DNA of 64,000 nt from Mannheimia varigena. GTDB taxonomy: Bacteria > Pseudomonadota > Gammaproteobacteria > Enterobacterales > Pasteurellaceae. The position numbers and the translations under genes were made by a program. Positions 57,601 to 64,000 of this stretch are shown in pieces. Numbering within the stretch: the first letter of the stretch is position 1; every line of letters begins with the position of its first letter. The notes under the pieces are model-generated. The model saw nothing but the letters and a program-made list of their open reading frames with translations, was not told the DNA's origin and made no database searches. The DNA lies in NCBI RefSeq assembly GCF_013377235.1, contig NZ_CP016226.1, positions 1,798,001 to 1,862,000 of the forward strand, written 5' to 3'.

Positions 57601-58055
57601 ACGAAATCACCCAAAACCAAGTGGAGATTGAGTTGCGAGTGCCGGCATTAATTCCGGACGATTACCTGCCGGATGTGAATATGCGACTGTCATTCTACAA
57701 ACGGATTGCGAGCAGTGAGAGCGATGAACAGCTCAAAGATCTCAAAATCGAGCTGATCGACCGCTTCGGGCTACTGCCGGAAGCAACCAAAAACTTGTTT
57801 GCGATTACCCAACTTCGCATTGCTGCCCAACCGCTCGGCTTGAAGAAAATCGATGCCGGCATTCACGGCGGTTACTTGGAATTTAAACCGACCGCCCAGC
57901 CGGATCCGATGAAGTTTATTCAGCTTATTCAAAAACAACCGGCAGTGTACAGCTTTGAAGGGGCAGTGAAATTCAAGTTCAGATTACCGCTGGAAGAAAA
58001 CCACAAGCGGTTGGAATTTGTGGAGAATTTGCTAAACGATATTGTGGCTGAATAG
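54606..58055 (+). CDS. mfd: Mfd, transcription-repair coupling factor
   Basis: 1149-residue DNA translocase that pushes stalled RNA polymerase off DNA and recruits UvrA. Domains in order: UvrB-like region (about 1-340), RNA-polymerase-interacting CarD-like domain (about 475-560, IGQAVVHLENGVGRYGGLTVL), superfamily-2 helicase lobes (Walker A GDVGFGKTE, DEEH box LLVIDEEHRFG, and GRVGRS), and the C-terminal TRCF domain. It is full length. Codon use is richer in G/C than neighbouring genes such as the haem receptor. It carries several uptake-sequence cores. Confidence 0.95.
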   Translation: MSLISLNLPQIGGNFQDHQTLGNLVGHSDTLAISQAAQQFNGLTVVVTPDTRTALRLEKSLPQFANLPVQLFPDWETLPYDNFSPHQDIISARLSALFELQQGRKQIFLLPINTLMQKVCPPSYLANNVLLIKKGDRFSIQNLRLQLENAGYRAVDQVLEYGEYAVRGAILDLYPMGADEPFRLDFFDDEIDTIRTFDVDSQRTKAEIDEINLLPAHEFPTDSNGIEHFRAKFRETFGEIRREPEHIYQQVSKGILNAGIEYWQPLFFAEMASLFDYLNPNTLFITYADIQQKAEQFQQDTQNRFESRRVDPMRPLLPPSDLWFAIDEVNRWLKGYPRLTITAEKIRKSAAKMNANVENLPDLAIQSGAKEPFEAFQQFRQKFKGDILFSVESEGRRETLLDLLAPLGVKPKQILQISDEIAPLALMISNLDQGFVIETSGQNLAIICETDLLGEKVQQKRSEKNRKTVNPDTLIRNLAELKIGQAVVHLENGVGRYGGLTVLDAGGMKAEYLVLHYANDAKLYVPVASLHLISRYIGGADETAPLHKLGSEAWAKTRQKAAEKIRDVAAELLDVYAKRESQTGFAFAYDKAEFDRFSATFPYEETDDQKMAINAVISDMCQAKAMDRLVCGDVGFGKTEVAIRATFLAVMNHKQVAILAPTTLLAQQHFENFKDRFANYPVNVEVLSRFKTAKEQKAILEKVAEGKVDILVGTHKLLQDDVAFRDLGLLVIDEEHRFGVRQKEKIKQLRANVDILTLTATPIPRTLNMALNGMRDLSIIASPPARRLSIKTFVRQSDEAVIREAILREILRGGQVYYLHNDVATIENCAEKLSQLVPEARVVIGHGQMRERELERVMSDFYHQRFNLLVCSTIIETGIDVPTANTIIIERADKFGLAQLHQLRGRVGRSHHQAYAYMLTPHPKTLTKDAEQRLEAMSTIDNLGAGFALATHDLEIRGAGELLGSEQSGQIESIGFSLYMDLLENAVKALQEGREPTLDEITQNQVEIELRVPALIPDDYLPDVNMRLSFYKRIASSESDEQLKDLKIELIDRFGLLPEATKNLFAITQLRIAAQPLGLKKIDAGIHGGYLEFKPTAQPDPMKFIQLIQKQPAVYSFEGAVKFKFRLPLEENHKRLEFVENLLNDIVAE

Positions 58056-58105
58056 AAAAAGACAGAGATCATCTGCCTTTAGAAATAGCTAAAAATATTG
58101 ATATT

Positions 58106-58282
58106 TTAGCGGCGTGGTAGATGTTCACAGGCAATGCCATCACGATCTCTGTCTAAATTATATGCACTATATTGATGCATATAAGATTGTGCCTGTGCTT
58201 GTGTTGCAAAATCAGCACATTTAGCTGCGTGTGCAGAATAAGAAACAAATAAGATTGAGAAGGCTAAAAGAGCTTTTTTCAC
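58106..58282 (-). CDS. Small secreted protein with excalibur domain
   Basis: 58-residue protein. The GTG at 58282 has AGGAG seven bases upstream and starts a signal peptide (KKALLAFSILFVSYSAHA) cut before AKCADF. The mature part of about 40 residues is a single excalibur calcium-binding domain: CADFATQAQAQ, then D-R-D-R-D-G-I-A-C, with the two cysteines typical of the domain. An upstream in-frame extension would destroy the signal peptide. It follows another small secreted protein gene by 13 bases. Its function is unknown. Confidence 0.8.
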   Translation of the reverse strand: MKKALLAFSILFVSYSAHAAKCADFATQAQAQSYMHQYSAYNLDRDRDGIACEHLPRR

Positions 58283-58295
58283 GGATTTTCTCCTA

Positions 58296-58553
58296 TTATT
58301 GACGTAGATGAACTTTCCAAAAACCATAGGATTGACAGATCCTACTATTTGGAGTGGTTTTCCCATAAAGACACTGTTTAGCTTGTGAAACTGCAAATTT
58401 AAAAGCATCTTCGTAGGAGTATTGTTTGTGCATCAAATCTTCAGCAAATTGCTGTACACGAGGATCTAGTTTGAGAGCCTCATCAATTTCTTCATTAGAG
58501 TATGTAAAGGGAGATATTAATAGGCTAAAATAGAATAAGTAACTGCGAGACAT
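58296..58553 (-). CDS. Small secreted protein of unknown function
   Basis: 85-residue protein with signal peptide SYLFYFSLLISPFTYS followed by a polar, mostly helical mature part of about 65 residues. It has two cysteines (KQCLYG and RICQSYG) that could form one disulfide. AAGGAAAATT lies before the ATG. It is co-transcribed with the excalibur gene downstream, suggesting a paired function at the cell surface or in the periplasm. I do not recognise the family. Confidence 0.72.
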   Translation of the reverse strand: MSRSYLFYFSLLISPFTYSNEEIDEALKLDPRVQQFAEDLMHKQYSYEDAFKFAVSQAKQCLYGKTTPNSRICQSYGFWKVHLRQ

Positions 58554-58653
58554 AATTTTCCTTAAAATGATGTTAAATTTATTATGTCATTATCGTTTAA
58601 TACTCTACAATCAACCCAAAGTGAACATTTCTACCGAATTTATGGAGATTAAA

Positions 58654-59043
58654 ATGAATGTGAATGAAAAAGTCCGTTTTTTGCGTGAAGCGAGAGGTTG
58701 GTCTCAGGAAGAAATGGCTGAAAGAGTTGGGCTTTCCGTACACGGTTATTCCAAAATTGAGAGAGGATAAACCCAGCTTAATCTTTCTCGCCTTCGCCAA
58801 ATTTGTGAGGTATTGAATTACGATATGTTGGAATTGATGACATTAGGCGAGAAAAATGTGGTTTATTTTCAAGAAAGTGGAAATAATCATAGTATCAATA
58901 TTATTAATCCGACTTCAGAAAATTTAGTTTCCGACATTGCTCAGCTAAAGCAGACAATATCCCATCAAGCGGAGATTATTGAAATGCAAAAGGTACAAAT
59001 AGAGACATTGAACGCTCTTGTAGCTTCAATGAAAAGTGCATAA
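58654..59043 (+). pseudogene. XRE-family regulator broken by a nonsense codon
   Basis: A helix-turn-helix regulator of about 129 residues. The ATG at 58654 has GGAG upstream. The XRE domain NEKVRFLREARGWSQEEMAERVGLSVHGYSKIERG runs into TAA at 58768-58770, and the same frame then continues TQLNLSRLRQICEVLNYDMLEL to 59043 with a heptad-like C-terminal helix (LKQTISHQAEIIEMQKVQIETL). XRE repressors usually read KIERGET or RGE here, so GAA to TAA is one change. An independent product from the 3' part is possible via TTG/ATG codons near 58813. Confidence 0.82.
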
Positions 59044-59060
59044 CAAATCGGGTATCACAT

Positions 59061-59104
59061 AAAACGATTTTTGCGATTTATCTCGTAAAAATCGTTTTTT
59101 ATTT
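59061..59104 (+). terminator. Terminator after the XRE gene
   Basis: Arms AAAACGATTTTT and AAAAATCGTTTT followed by TTATTTG. It ends the XRE transcript. An uptake sequence, ACAAGCGGTC, follows about 45 bases on, before pepT. Confidence 0.85.
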
Positions 59105-59200
59105 GAAAGAGTGCCGCACAGAAATGAAAACCGAATATTGTTGGTAACAAGCGGTCAATTTCGGCTAAAATGTTGCAAATTCTATGATTAAGGACATTAT

Positions 59201-60433
59201 ATGAAACAAGCTCTTCTCAACCGTCTTTTACGTTATACCCAAATCTACACTACTTCTGACCCGAAAAGCCAAAGCGTGCCAAGTTCTCCTCAACAATGGG
59301 ATTTGCTCAACCTTTTGAAAGCAGAGGTGGAATCAATGGGGCTGACGGAAATTTTTCTCGATCCTAACGGCTATCTGTTTGCTACACTGCCTGCCAATAC
59401 GGATATCTCCATTCCTGTGTTGGGATTGATTGCACACGTTGATACTTCACCCGATTTTAATGGTAAGAACGTTAAGCCACAGGTGATTGAATGCTATCAA
59501 GGTGGCGATATTTTATTAAGCGGTAGTGGTGATAAGCTCTCGCCGAACGACTTTCCAAATTTAAACAAACTTATTGGCGACACATTGGTAACGACTGACG
59601 GCACAAGTCTGCTAGGAGCGGATGATAAGTCGGGCATTGCGATTATTCTCTCGGCGATTGAGTATTTACAAGCTAATCCGCAGATTTCGCACGGCAAAAT
59701 CCGCATTGGTTTTACCACCGATGAAGAGATTGGACGTGGTGCAGATCATTTTGATGTAAAAGCTTTTGGTGCCGATGTAGCGTTTACGCTTGATGGTGGT
59801 CCGCTTGGCGAGTTGCAGTATGAGAATTTCAATGCCGATGCTGCAGTGGTAACTTTCTTTGGTCGCAGCGTTCACCCCGGCACGGCAAAAGGTAAAATGA
59901 TCAATGCGTTAGAACGAGCGTGTGAATTCCAGAACCGTTTACCGCCACATTTAACCCCGGCAACCAGTGAGCATCGTAAAGGTTTTATTATGATGCACGA
60001 TATTGAAGGCGGTGTAGATAAAGTAGAAGTGCGTTATATTCTTCGTAGTTTTGAGCGTGAAGAGCTGGCAACATTTGGCAAAATGTTGACAGATACGATA
60101 GCAGAAATGCAGAAAATTTACGGCGAAAACTGCGGCAAAGTTGAGATTATTGAACAGTATCGCAATATGCGTGAGGTATTAGACGGCTATCCATACCTGA
60201 TTGAGATTGCGGAAAAAGTAATGCGGGAGCAGGGCATTGAGCCGAATTTAGAGCCAATTCGAGGTGGTACAGATGGCTCTCGTTTGTCGTTTATGGGATT
60301 ACCTTGCCCGAATTTATTTACCGGAGGAGAGAACTTCCACGGACGTTTTGAATTTATTTCTGTTGATACAATGGAAAAGGCGGCAACGGTTGTAGTTGGT
60401 ATTTCAACAGGTTTTACCAAGCATCAATTTTAG
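59201..60433 (+). CDS. pepT: PepT, tripeptide aminopeptidase
   Basis: 410-residue M20 zinc peptidase that removes N-terminal residues from tripeptides. Zinc ligands and catalytic residues lie in LIAHVDTSPDFNGKN (His, Asp), LGADDKSGIA (Asp), TDEEIGRGADHFD (Glu, Glu), and LDGGPLGEL (Asp), with the C-terminal GGENFHGRFEFI (His). It is single. AAGGACATTAT lies before the ATG. Confidence 0.94.
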   Translation: MKQALLNRLLRYTQIYTTSDPKSQSVPSSPQQWDLLNLLKAEVESMGLTEIFLDPNGYLFATLPANTDISIPVLGLIAHVDTSPDFNGKNVKPQVIECYQGGDILLSGSGDKLSPNDFPNLNKLIGDTLVTTDGTSLLGADDKSGIAIILSAIEYLQANPQISHGKIRIGFTTDEEIGRGADHFDVKAFGADVAFTLDGGPLGELQYENFNADAAVVTFFGRSVHPGTAKGKMINALERACEFQNRLPPHLTPATSEHRKGFIMMHDIEGGVDKVEVRYILRSFEREELATFGKMLTDTIAEMQKIYGENCGKVEIIEQYRNMREVLDGYPYLIEIAEKVMREQGIEPNLEPIRGGTDGSRLSFMGLPCPNLFTGGENFHGRFEFISVDTMEKAATVVVGISTGFTKHQF

Positions 60434-60534
60434 CCTAGAGTGAATTACAAGCGGTTAAATTTGTGCAAAAATTTGCAAAAAAGCCTTATTTTTCGCCACT
60501 TAAACCATTTTTTAAAGATTTCCTGTAAATTTAT

Positions 60535-60562
60535 TTGACATTAAATCGGAAATCCATAGAAT
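60535..60562 (+). promoter_or_regulatory. Promoter of the tRNA array
   Basis: TTGACA (60535) and TAGAAT (60557) with a 16-base spacer. The -35 is consensus. The transcript starts about 40 bases before the first tRNA. Confidence 0.75.
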
Positions 60563-60605
60563 ATGCACCTGTTGAGACGCTACGAAGTTCGTAGCGTTTT
60601 TAAAT

Positions 60606-60681
<76 letters not shown>

Positions 60682-60697
60682 ATTTCTATATCGTGCT

Positions 60698-60784
60698 GCC
60701 CGAGTGGCGGAATCGGTAGACGCAAGGGATTTAAAATCCCTCGCCTTTCGGGGCGTGCCAGTTCAAGTCTGGCCTCGGGCACCA
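60698..60784 (+). tRNA. tRNA-Leu (TAA), copy 1
   Basis: 87 bases with the long variable arm of a class II tRNA (CTCGCCTTTCGGGGCG) and encoded CCA. Acceptor arms GCCCGAG and CTCGGGC pair; anticodon TAA in the loop TTTAAAA. Confidence 0.97.
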
Positions 60785-60809
60785 TTTAGAAATCAACAAT
60801 TTAAAATTT

Positions 60810-60885
<76 letters not shown>

Positions 60886-60903
60886 ATTTTTCTATATCGT
60901 GTC

Positions 60904-60990
60904 GCCCGAGTGGCGGAATCGGTAGACGCAAGGGATTTAAAATCCCTCGCCTTTCGGGGCGTGCCAGTTCAAGTCTGGCCTCGGGCACCA
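60904..60990 (+). tRNA. tRNA-Leu (TAA), copy 2
   Basis: Identical over 87 bases to the first tRNA-Leu gene; same anticodon, long variable arm and CCA. Confidence 0.97.
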
Positions 60991-61029
60991 TTTAGAAAAA
61001 GACAATTTTAAAATCAAAATATTATCGGA

Positions 61030-61116
61030 GCCCGAGTGGCGGAATCGGTAGACGCAAGGGATTTAAAATCCCTCGCCTTTCGGGGCGTGCCAGTTCAAGT
61101 CTGGCCTCGGGCACCA
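61030..61116 (+). tRNA. tRNA-Leu (TAA), copy 3
   Basis: Identical to the other two tRNA-Leu genes. Its upstream spacer begins like the one after copy 1 (TTTAGAAA) and then differs. Confidence 0.97.
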
Positions 61117-61137
61117 TTTCGATAATATACCAAATAT

Positions 61138-61213
<76 letters not shown>

Positions 61214-61231
61214 ATCTTAAAAAGAGCAGAT

Positions 61232-61254
61232 AGCACCACGAGGTGCTTTTTTTG
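61232..61254 (+). terminator. Terminator of the tRNA array
   Basis: Arms AGCACC and GGTGCT followed by seven T, ending 12 bases before the next start codon. Confidence 0.85.
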
Positions 61255-61266
61255 TGCCTAAAATTT

Positions 61267-62049
61267 ATGAAAAAAATCACCATTATTGGCTTAGGTTGGC
61301 TCGGTTTACCGCTCGCCCAAAAATTACAAAATGAGGGCTGGCAAGTTGCCGGCACAAAACGCACAGTGGGCGATATACCAGTTGAGTGTTATCCGCTAGA
61401 CTTAAATCATTTTGCTATTACGCCTGACATTGAGCTTATTTTGGCAACTGATGCAATGGTGATTACTTTGCCGCCTTCTACGACAAGTGAAGAGGATTAT
61501 TTTTTAGGTATTCAAAAACTTACATCATTTGCGATGACTAAAGGCTTAAAACATTTGATTTTTATCAGCTCGACCTCAGTTTTGCCGATGTCGGAGGGGA
61601 ATTTTACCGAAGATACTGAAGTGGATCCAAATTCGTTGCTTGCAAAAGTAGAAAATTGGTTGTTAAGCCAAAAACTTGATTGCGATATTTTGCGATTAGC
61701 TGGACTAGCCGGTAAGCAACGCCACCCTGTGTTTTATTTGGTGGGAAAATCGAATTTGAAATCACCAAACCAACCCGTGAATTTAGTCCATTTAGAGGAT
61801 TGTTTATCCGCAATTTCCCTGCTTTTAGCGAAGCCAAACGGGCAACGCATTTTCCATTTGTGTGCCGAACAGCATCCTACTCGTAAAGCGTATTATAGCG
61901 AAATAGCAAAACGCTTAGGCTTGGCAGATTTGCAATTTTCTGATGAAAATCAACCGCTTGTAAGAGTAGTAAAAGCAGACAAAATTTGCAGAGAGCTAGG
62001 CTTTGTTTATCGCTATCCGAATCCTTACGATTTTAAATTAGATATTTAG
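61267..62049 (+). CDS. NAD(P)-binding epimerase-like protein (YeeZ-like)
   Basis: 260-residue protein of the extended short-chain dehydrogenase superfamily. The N-terminal ITIIGLGWLGLPLAQKL has the Rossmann GxGxxG pattern. The active-site region ISSTSVLP contains the usual SDR serine, but the YxxxK is not obvious, so catalysis is uncertain. The closest general match is YeeZ-type proteins of unknown reaction. It starts 12 bases past the tRNA array terminator with no visible ribosome site. Confidence 0.78.
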   Translation: MKKITIIGLGWLGLPLAQKLQNEGWQVAGTKRTVGDIPVECYPLDLNHFAITPDIELILATDAMVITLPPSTTSEEDYFLGIQKLTSFAMTKGLKHLIFISSTSVLPMSEGNFTEDTEVDPNSLLAKVENWLLSQKLDCDILRLAGLAGKQRHPVFYLVGKSNLKSPNQPVNLVHLEDCLSAISLLLAKPNGQRIFHLCAEQHPTRKAYYSEIAKRLGLADLQFSDENQPLVRVVKADKICRELGFVYRYPNPYDFKLDI

Positions 62050-62132
62050 CAAAATACAAGTTTAATCCCTACATACAAAGTGGTTTATATGGTAGTATAT
62101 GCGAACTATTATCAACAACTTGTTAGGATTTT

Positions 62133-63008
62133 ATGCTTGATGTTTTATTAGAACCCTTTGCCTACAACTATATGCAAAAAGCGATTTTTGTGAGTATGGG
62201 AGTGGGCTTGGTTTGTGCTTTTCTCTCCGCTTTTTTAATGTTAAAAGGCTGGTCTTTAATTGGTGATGCCTTGTCGCACGCAGTCGTGCCAGGAGTTGCT
62301 ATTGCTTATGCGTTAAAATTACCTTACGCCGTTGGGGCGTTTTTTTCAGGGATTTTGGCGGCTCTCTCTATTCTTTGGGTAAAAAGCCTCACAAAAATTA
62401 AAGAAGATGCTGTCATCGGCTTTATTTTTACCACCTTTTTCGCCTTAGGTATGTTTATTGTTTCCTTAAATCCGACATCAGTGGACGTAAATTCCATTGT
62501 GATGGGAAATATTTTAGGGATTGCTGATGAAGATTTGTGGCAAGTGGTACTGATTATCGCCATTTCGTTACTCGGTTTGATCCTATTTTGGAAGGATTTG
62601 CTACTCGTCTTTTTTGACGAGCACCACGCTCTTTCAGTGGGTATTTCGCCATTACGCTATAAAGTCATCTTCTTTACTCTGTTAAGTGCCTGTGTGGTAG
62701 TGGCATTACAAACTGTTGGGGCAATTTTAGTGATTGCGATGGTGGTAACACCGGGAGCAACGGCGTATTTATTGTCGGATCGTTTCTCTAAAGTCGTAAT
62801 GATTGCAATGATTATCGGCACACTAACTTCAGGGCTAGGAGCATATTTAAGCTACTTTTTAGATGGGGCAACAGGAGCTCTGATTGTATGCCTACAAACC
62901 TTGATTTTTCTCGCTGCATTTTGTTTCGCTCCTAAATATGGTTTAGTGTCGCAAAAAGGTCAATTTGTGAAAGGAGGAGAGCGAGAAGGGGAGGAGCAAA
63001 ATGCTTGA
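62133..63008 (+). CDS. Metal ABC transporter permease 1 (SitC/YfeC-like)
   Basis: 291-residue ABC-3 family permease with about eight hydrophobic helices. LKGWSLIGDALSHAVVPGVAIAY is the family signature, and GAILVIAMVVTPGATAYLL marks the conserved C-terminal helix. It probably imports manganese or iron with a solute-binding protein not seen here. TTAGGATTTT lies before the ATG. It overlaps the second permease gene by eight bases. Confidence 0.9.
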   Translation: MLDVLLEPFAYNYMQKAIFVSMGVGLVCAFLSAFLMLKGWSLIGDALSHAVVPGVAIAYALKLPYAVGAFFSGILAALSILWVKSLTKIKEDAVIGFIFTTFFALGMFIVSLNPTSVDVNSIVMGNILGIADEDLWQVVLIIAISLLGLILFWKDLLLVFFDEHHALSVGISPLRYKVIFFTLLSACVVVALQTVGAILVIAMVVTPGATAYLLSDRFSKVVMIAMIIGTLTSGLGAYLSYFLDGATGALIVCLQTLIFLAAFCFAPKYGLVSQKGQFVKGGEREGEEQNA

Positions 63009-63810
63009 TTGGATTTTAGAACCTCTTCAGTTTGAGTTTATGCAAACTGCCCTCATCACAGCTATTTTAGTGGCGAGTGTGAGTGCCGTTCTCTCTTGCT
63101 ATTTAGTGTTGAAGGGGTGGTCTTTAATGGGGGATGCCATTTCCCACGCAGTATTGCCGGGTGTGGTGATTTCTTCATTATTAGGTTTACCACTTGCGAT
63201 TGGTGCATTTTCTTCGGGCTTATTTTGTGCGTTATCGGTTGGCTATTTAAAAGAGAACAGTCGTTTAAAAGAAGACACCATTATGGGGATTGTGTTTTCG
63301 GGTATGTTTGCCTTTGGGATTCTATTATTTACCGCATTTAATACGGGTGAACATTTAACCCATATTTTATTTGGAAACTTATTGGGTGTAACGAAAAGCG
63401 ATTTAATCCAAACAGTAGTAGTCAGCCTTTTCACCTTTACAGTTATGCTGCTCAAACGTAAAGATTTTTTACTTTATTGTTTTGATATGAATCAAGCCAA
63501 AGTGGTTGGTTTACCGGTGAAATTATTACACTATGGCTTGCTATCACTATTAGCTTTAACTATTATCAGTGCAATGCAAGTTGTAGGGGTGATTTTAGTG
63601 GTGGCAATGCTGATTACACCGGGGATTACTGCTTACTTGCTCACAAAGCGGTTTGATAAAATGCTTGCCATTGCGTTAGTGATTTCCGTCGGTTCATCTG
63701 TATTTGGTACTTTACTAAGCTACCATATTGATGCTGCTACAGGTCCGACTATCATTCTAGTACAAGCGGTCATTTTTTTCCTAAGTTTTGCGTATTCTAA
63801 AATCCGCTAA
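63001..63810 (+). CDS. Metal ABC transporter permease 2 (SitD/YfeD-like)
   Basis: 269-residue ABC-3 permease, paralogous to the gene before it (LKGWSLMGDAISHAVLPGVVIS and GVILVVAMLITPGITAYLL). Two different permeases with one ATPase and one binding protein form Sit/Yfe-type transporters. GGAGGAG precedes the ATG. An uptake sequence, ACAAGCGGTC, lies near the end of the gene in its codons. Confidence 0.9.
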   Translation: MLDWILEPLQFEFMQTALITAILVASVSAVLSCYLVLKGWSLMGDAISHAVLPGVVISSLLGLPLAIGAFSSGLFCALSVGYLKENSRLKEDTIMGIVFSGMFAFGILLFTAFNTGEHLTHILFGNLLGVTKSDLIQTVVVSLFTFTVMLLKRKDFLLYCFDMNQAKVVGLPVKLLHYGLLSLLALTIISAMQVVGVILVVAMLITPGITAYLLTKRFDKMLAIALVISVGSSVFGTLLSYHIDAATGPTIILVQAVIFFLSFAYSKIR

Positions 63811-63820
63811 CACAAATAAA

Positions 63821-63848
63821 AATAGGGAGTGCGTTAGCCTCCCTATTG
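63821..63848 (-). terminator. Hairpin between converging metal-transporter genes
   Basis: Arms AATAGGGAG and CTCCCTATT. On the minus strand it is followed by a T-rich stretch, so it probably ends the ATPase transcript; the plus strand has only a weak T-run. Confidence 0.7.
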
Positions 63849-63856
63849 TTCAAATA

Positions 63857-64000
63857 CTATTTTTGATAATGCAATAAACCACCAAATACCCTTTCTAGGT
63901 TTTGATTATTAAAGGTTTCTTCTGTTTTGCCTGCGGCTAATAATGTTCGGTTGATCATTAACACCTGATCGCAAAAACTTGGCACGCTGGCAAGATTATG
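63857..64000 (-). CDS. Metal ABC transporter ATPase, 3' end only
   Basis: The last 47 residues of a minus-strand gene that continues beyond the window. The translation HNLASVPSFCDQVLMINRTLLAAGKTEETFN ends at TAG, 63857. This matches the C-terminal H-loop region of Sit/Yfe/Mnt-type ATPases (V-x-HNL-xxxxxxCD). It faces the two permease genes rather than being in the same operon with them. Confidence 0.75.
   Translation of the reverse strand, partial: HNLASVPSFCDQVLMINRTLLAAGKTEETFNNQNLERVFGGLLHYQK

Overview
The window is chromosomal DNA from a member of the Pasteurellaceae, most likely the Mannheimia / Actinobacillus pleuropneumoniae side of the family. The evidence is the many copies, in both orientations, of the uptake signal core ACAAGCGGT, often followed by TC and an A/T tract (the 'Apl-type' DNA uptake sequence), the low G+C content, and proteins that read like Haemophilus/Mannheimia orthologues throughout. 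It is mostly core genome. I see no transposase, integrase, prophage or CRISPR array.

Layout. 1-7.4 kb: the end of sohB, then a minus-strand dipeptide transport operon, dppA-B-C-D, an acetyltransferase gene, and dppF. 7.5-13.3 kb: hda (TTG start) and the cytochrome c maturation operon ccmABCDEF, which ends at a terminator with no ccmG/ccmH. 13.4-19.6 kb: an unrecognised 205-residue gene, obgE, argS, yecM, two small lipoprotein genes (the first slyB-like) and tal. 19.8-24.5 kb: a three-gene type I secretion operon (outer-membrane channel, ABC exporter, HlyD-type adaptor) with no substrate gene in view. 24.6-30.2 kb: a complete rRNA operon (16S, tRNA-Ile, tRNA-Ala, 23S, 5S) with promoter, leader and processing stems. 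30.4-37.1 kb: housekeeping genes on the plus strand (ZIP transporter, DUF805, engB, rraB, pepQ, fxsA, EamA transporter, rluE, nudC), with tusA divergent from pepQ.

37.2-40.0 kb: nrdBA encoding an unusually compact class I ribonucleotide reductase, behind a promoter carrying two NrdR-like boxes 32 bp apart. 40.2-49.3 kb: dusA, a membrane protein, a lipoprotein, leuCD, an unlinked oppA, acylphosphatase and pepN. 49.5-53.2 kb: a haem-iron locus made of hutZ, a divergent TonB-dependent haemoglobin/haem receptor under a Fur-box promoter, and hutX. 53.2-60.4 kb: tyrP, mfd, two tiny secreted-protein genes, an XRE regulator broken by one nonsense codon, and pepT. 60.6-61.2 kb: six tRNA genes (three identical Gly-GCC and three identical Leu-UAA). 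61.3-64 kb: an NAD-dependent epimerase-like gene, two metal ABC permease genes, and on the opposite strand the 3' end of a matching ATPase gene.

Functional themes are peptide import (dpp, oppA, pepN, pepQ, pepT), haem capture and handling (ccm, hut locus), translation (rrn, tRNA array, argS, obgE, engB, rluE, dusA) and metal uptake. Nothing here is clearly a new biological system. The best leads are the orphan type I secretion operon, the compact reductase, the two small secreted proteins beside a broken regulator, and the families of short inverted repeats, including paired uptake sequences placed where terminators belong.
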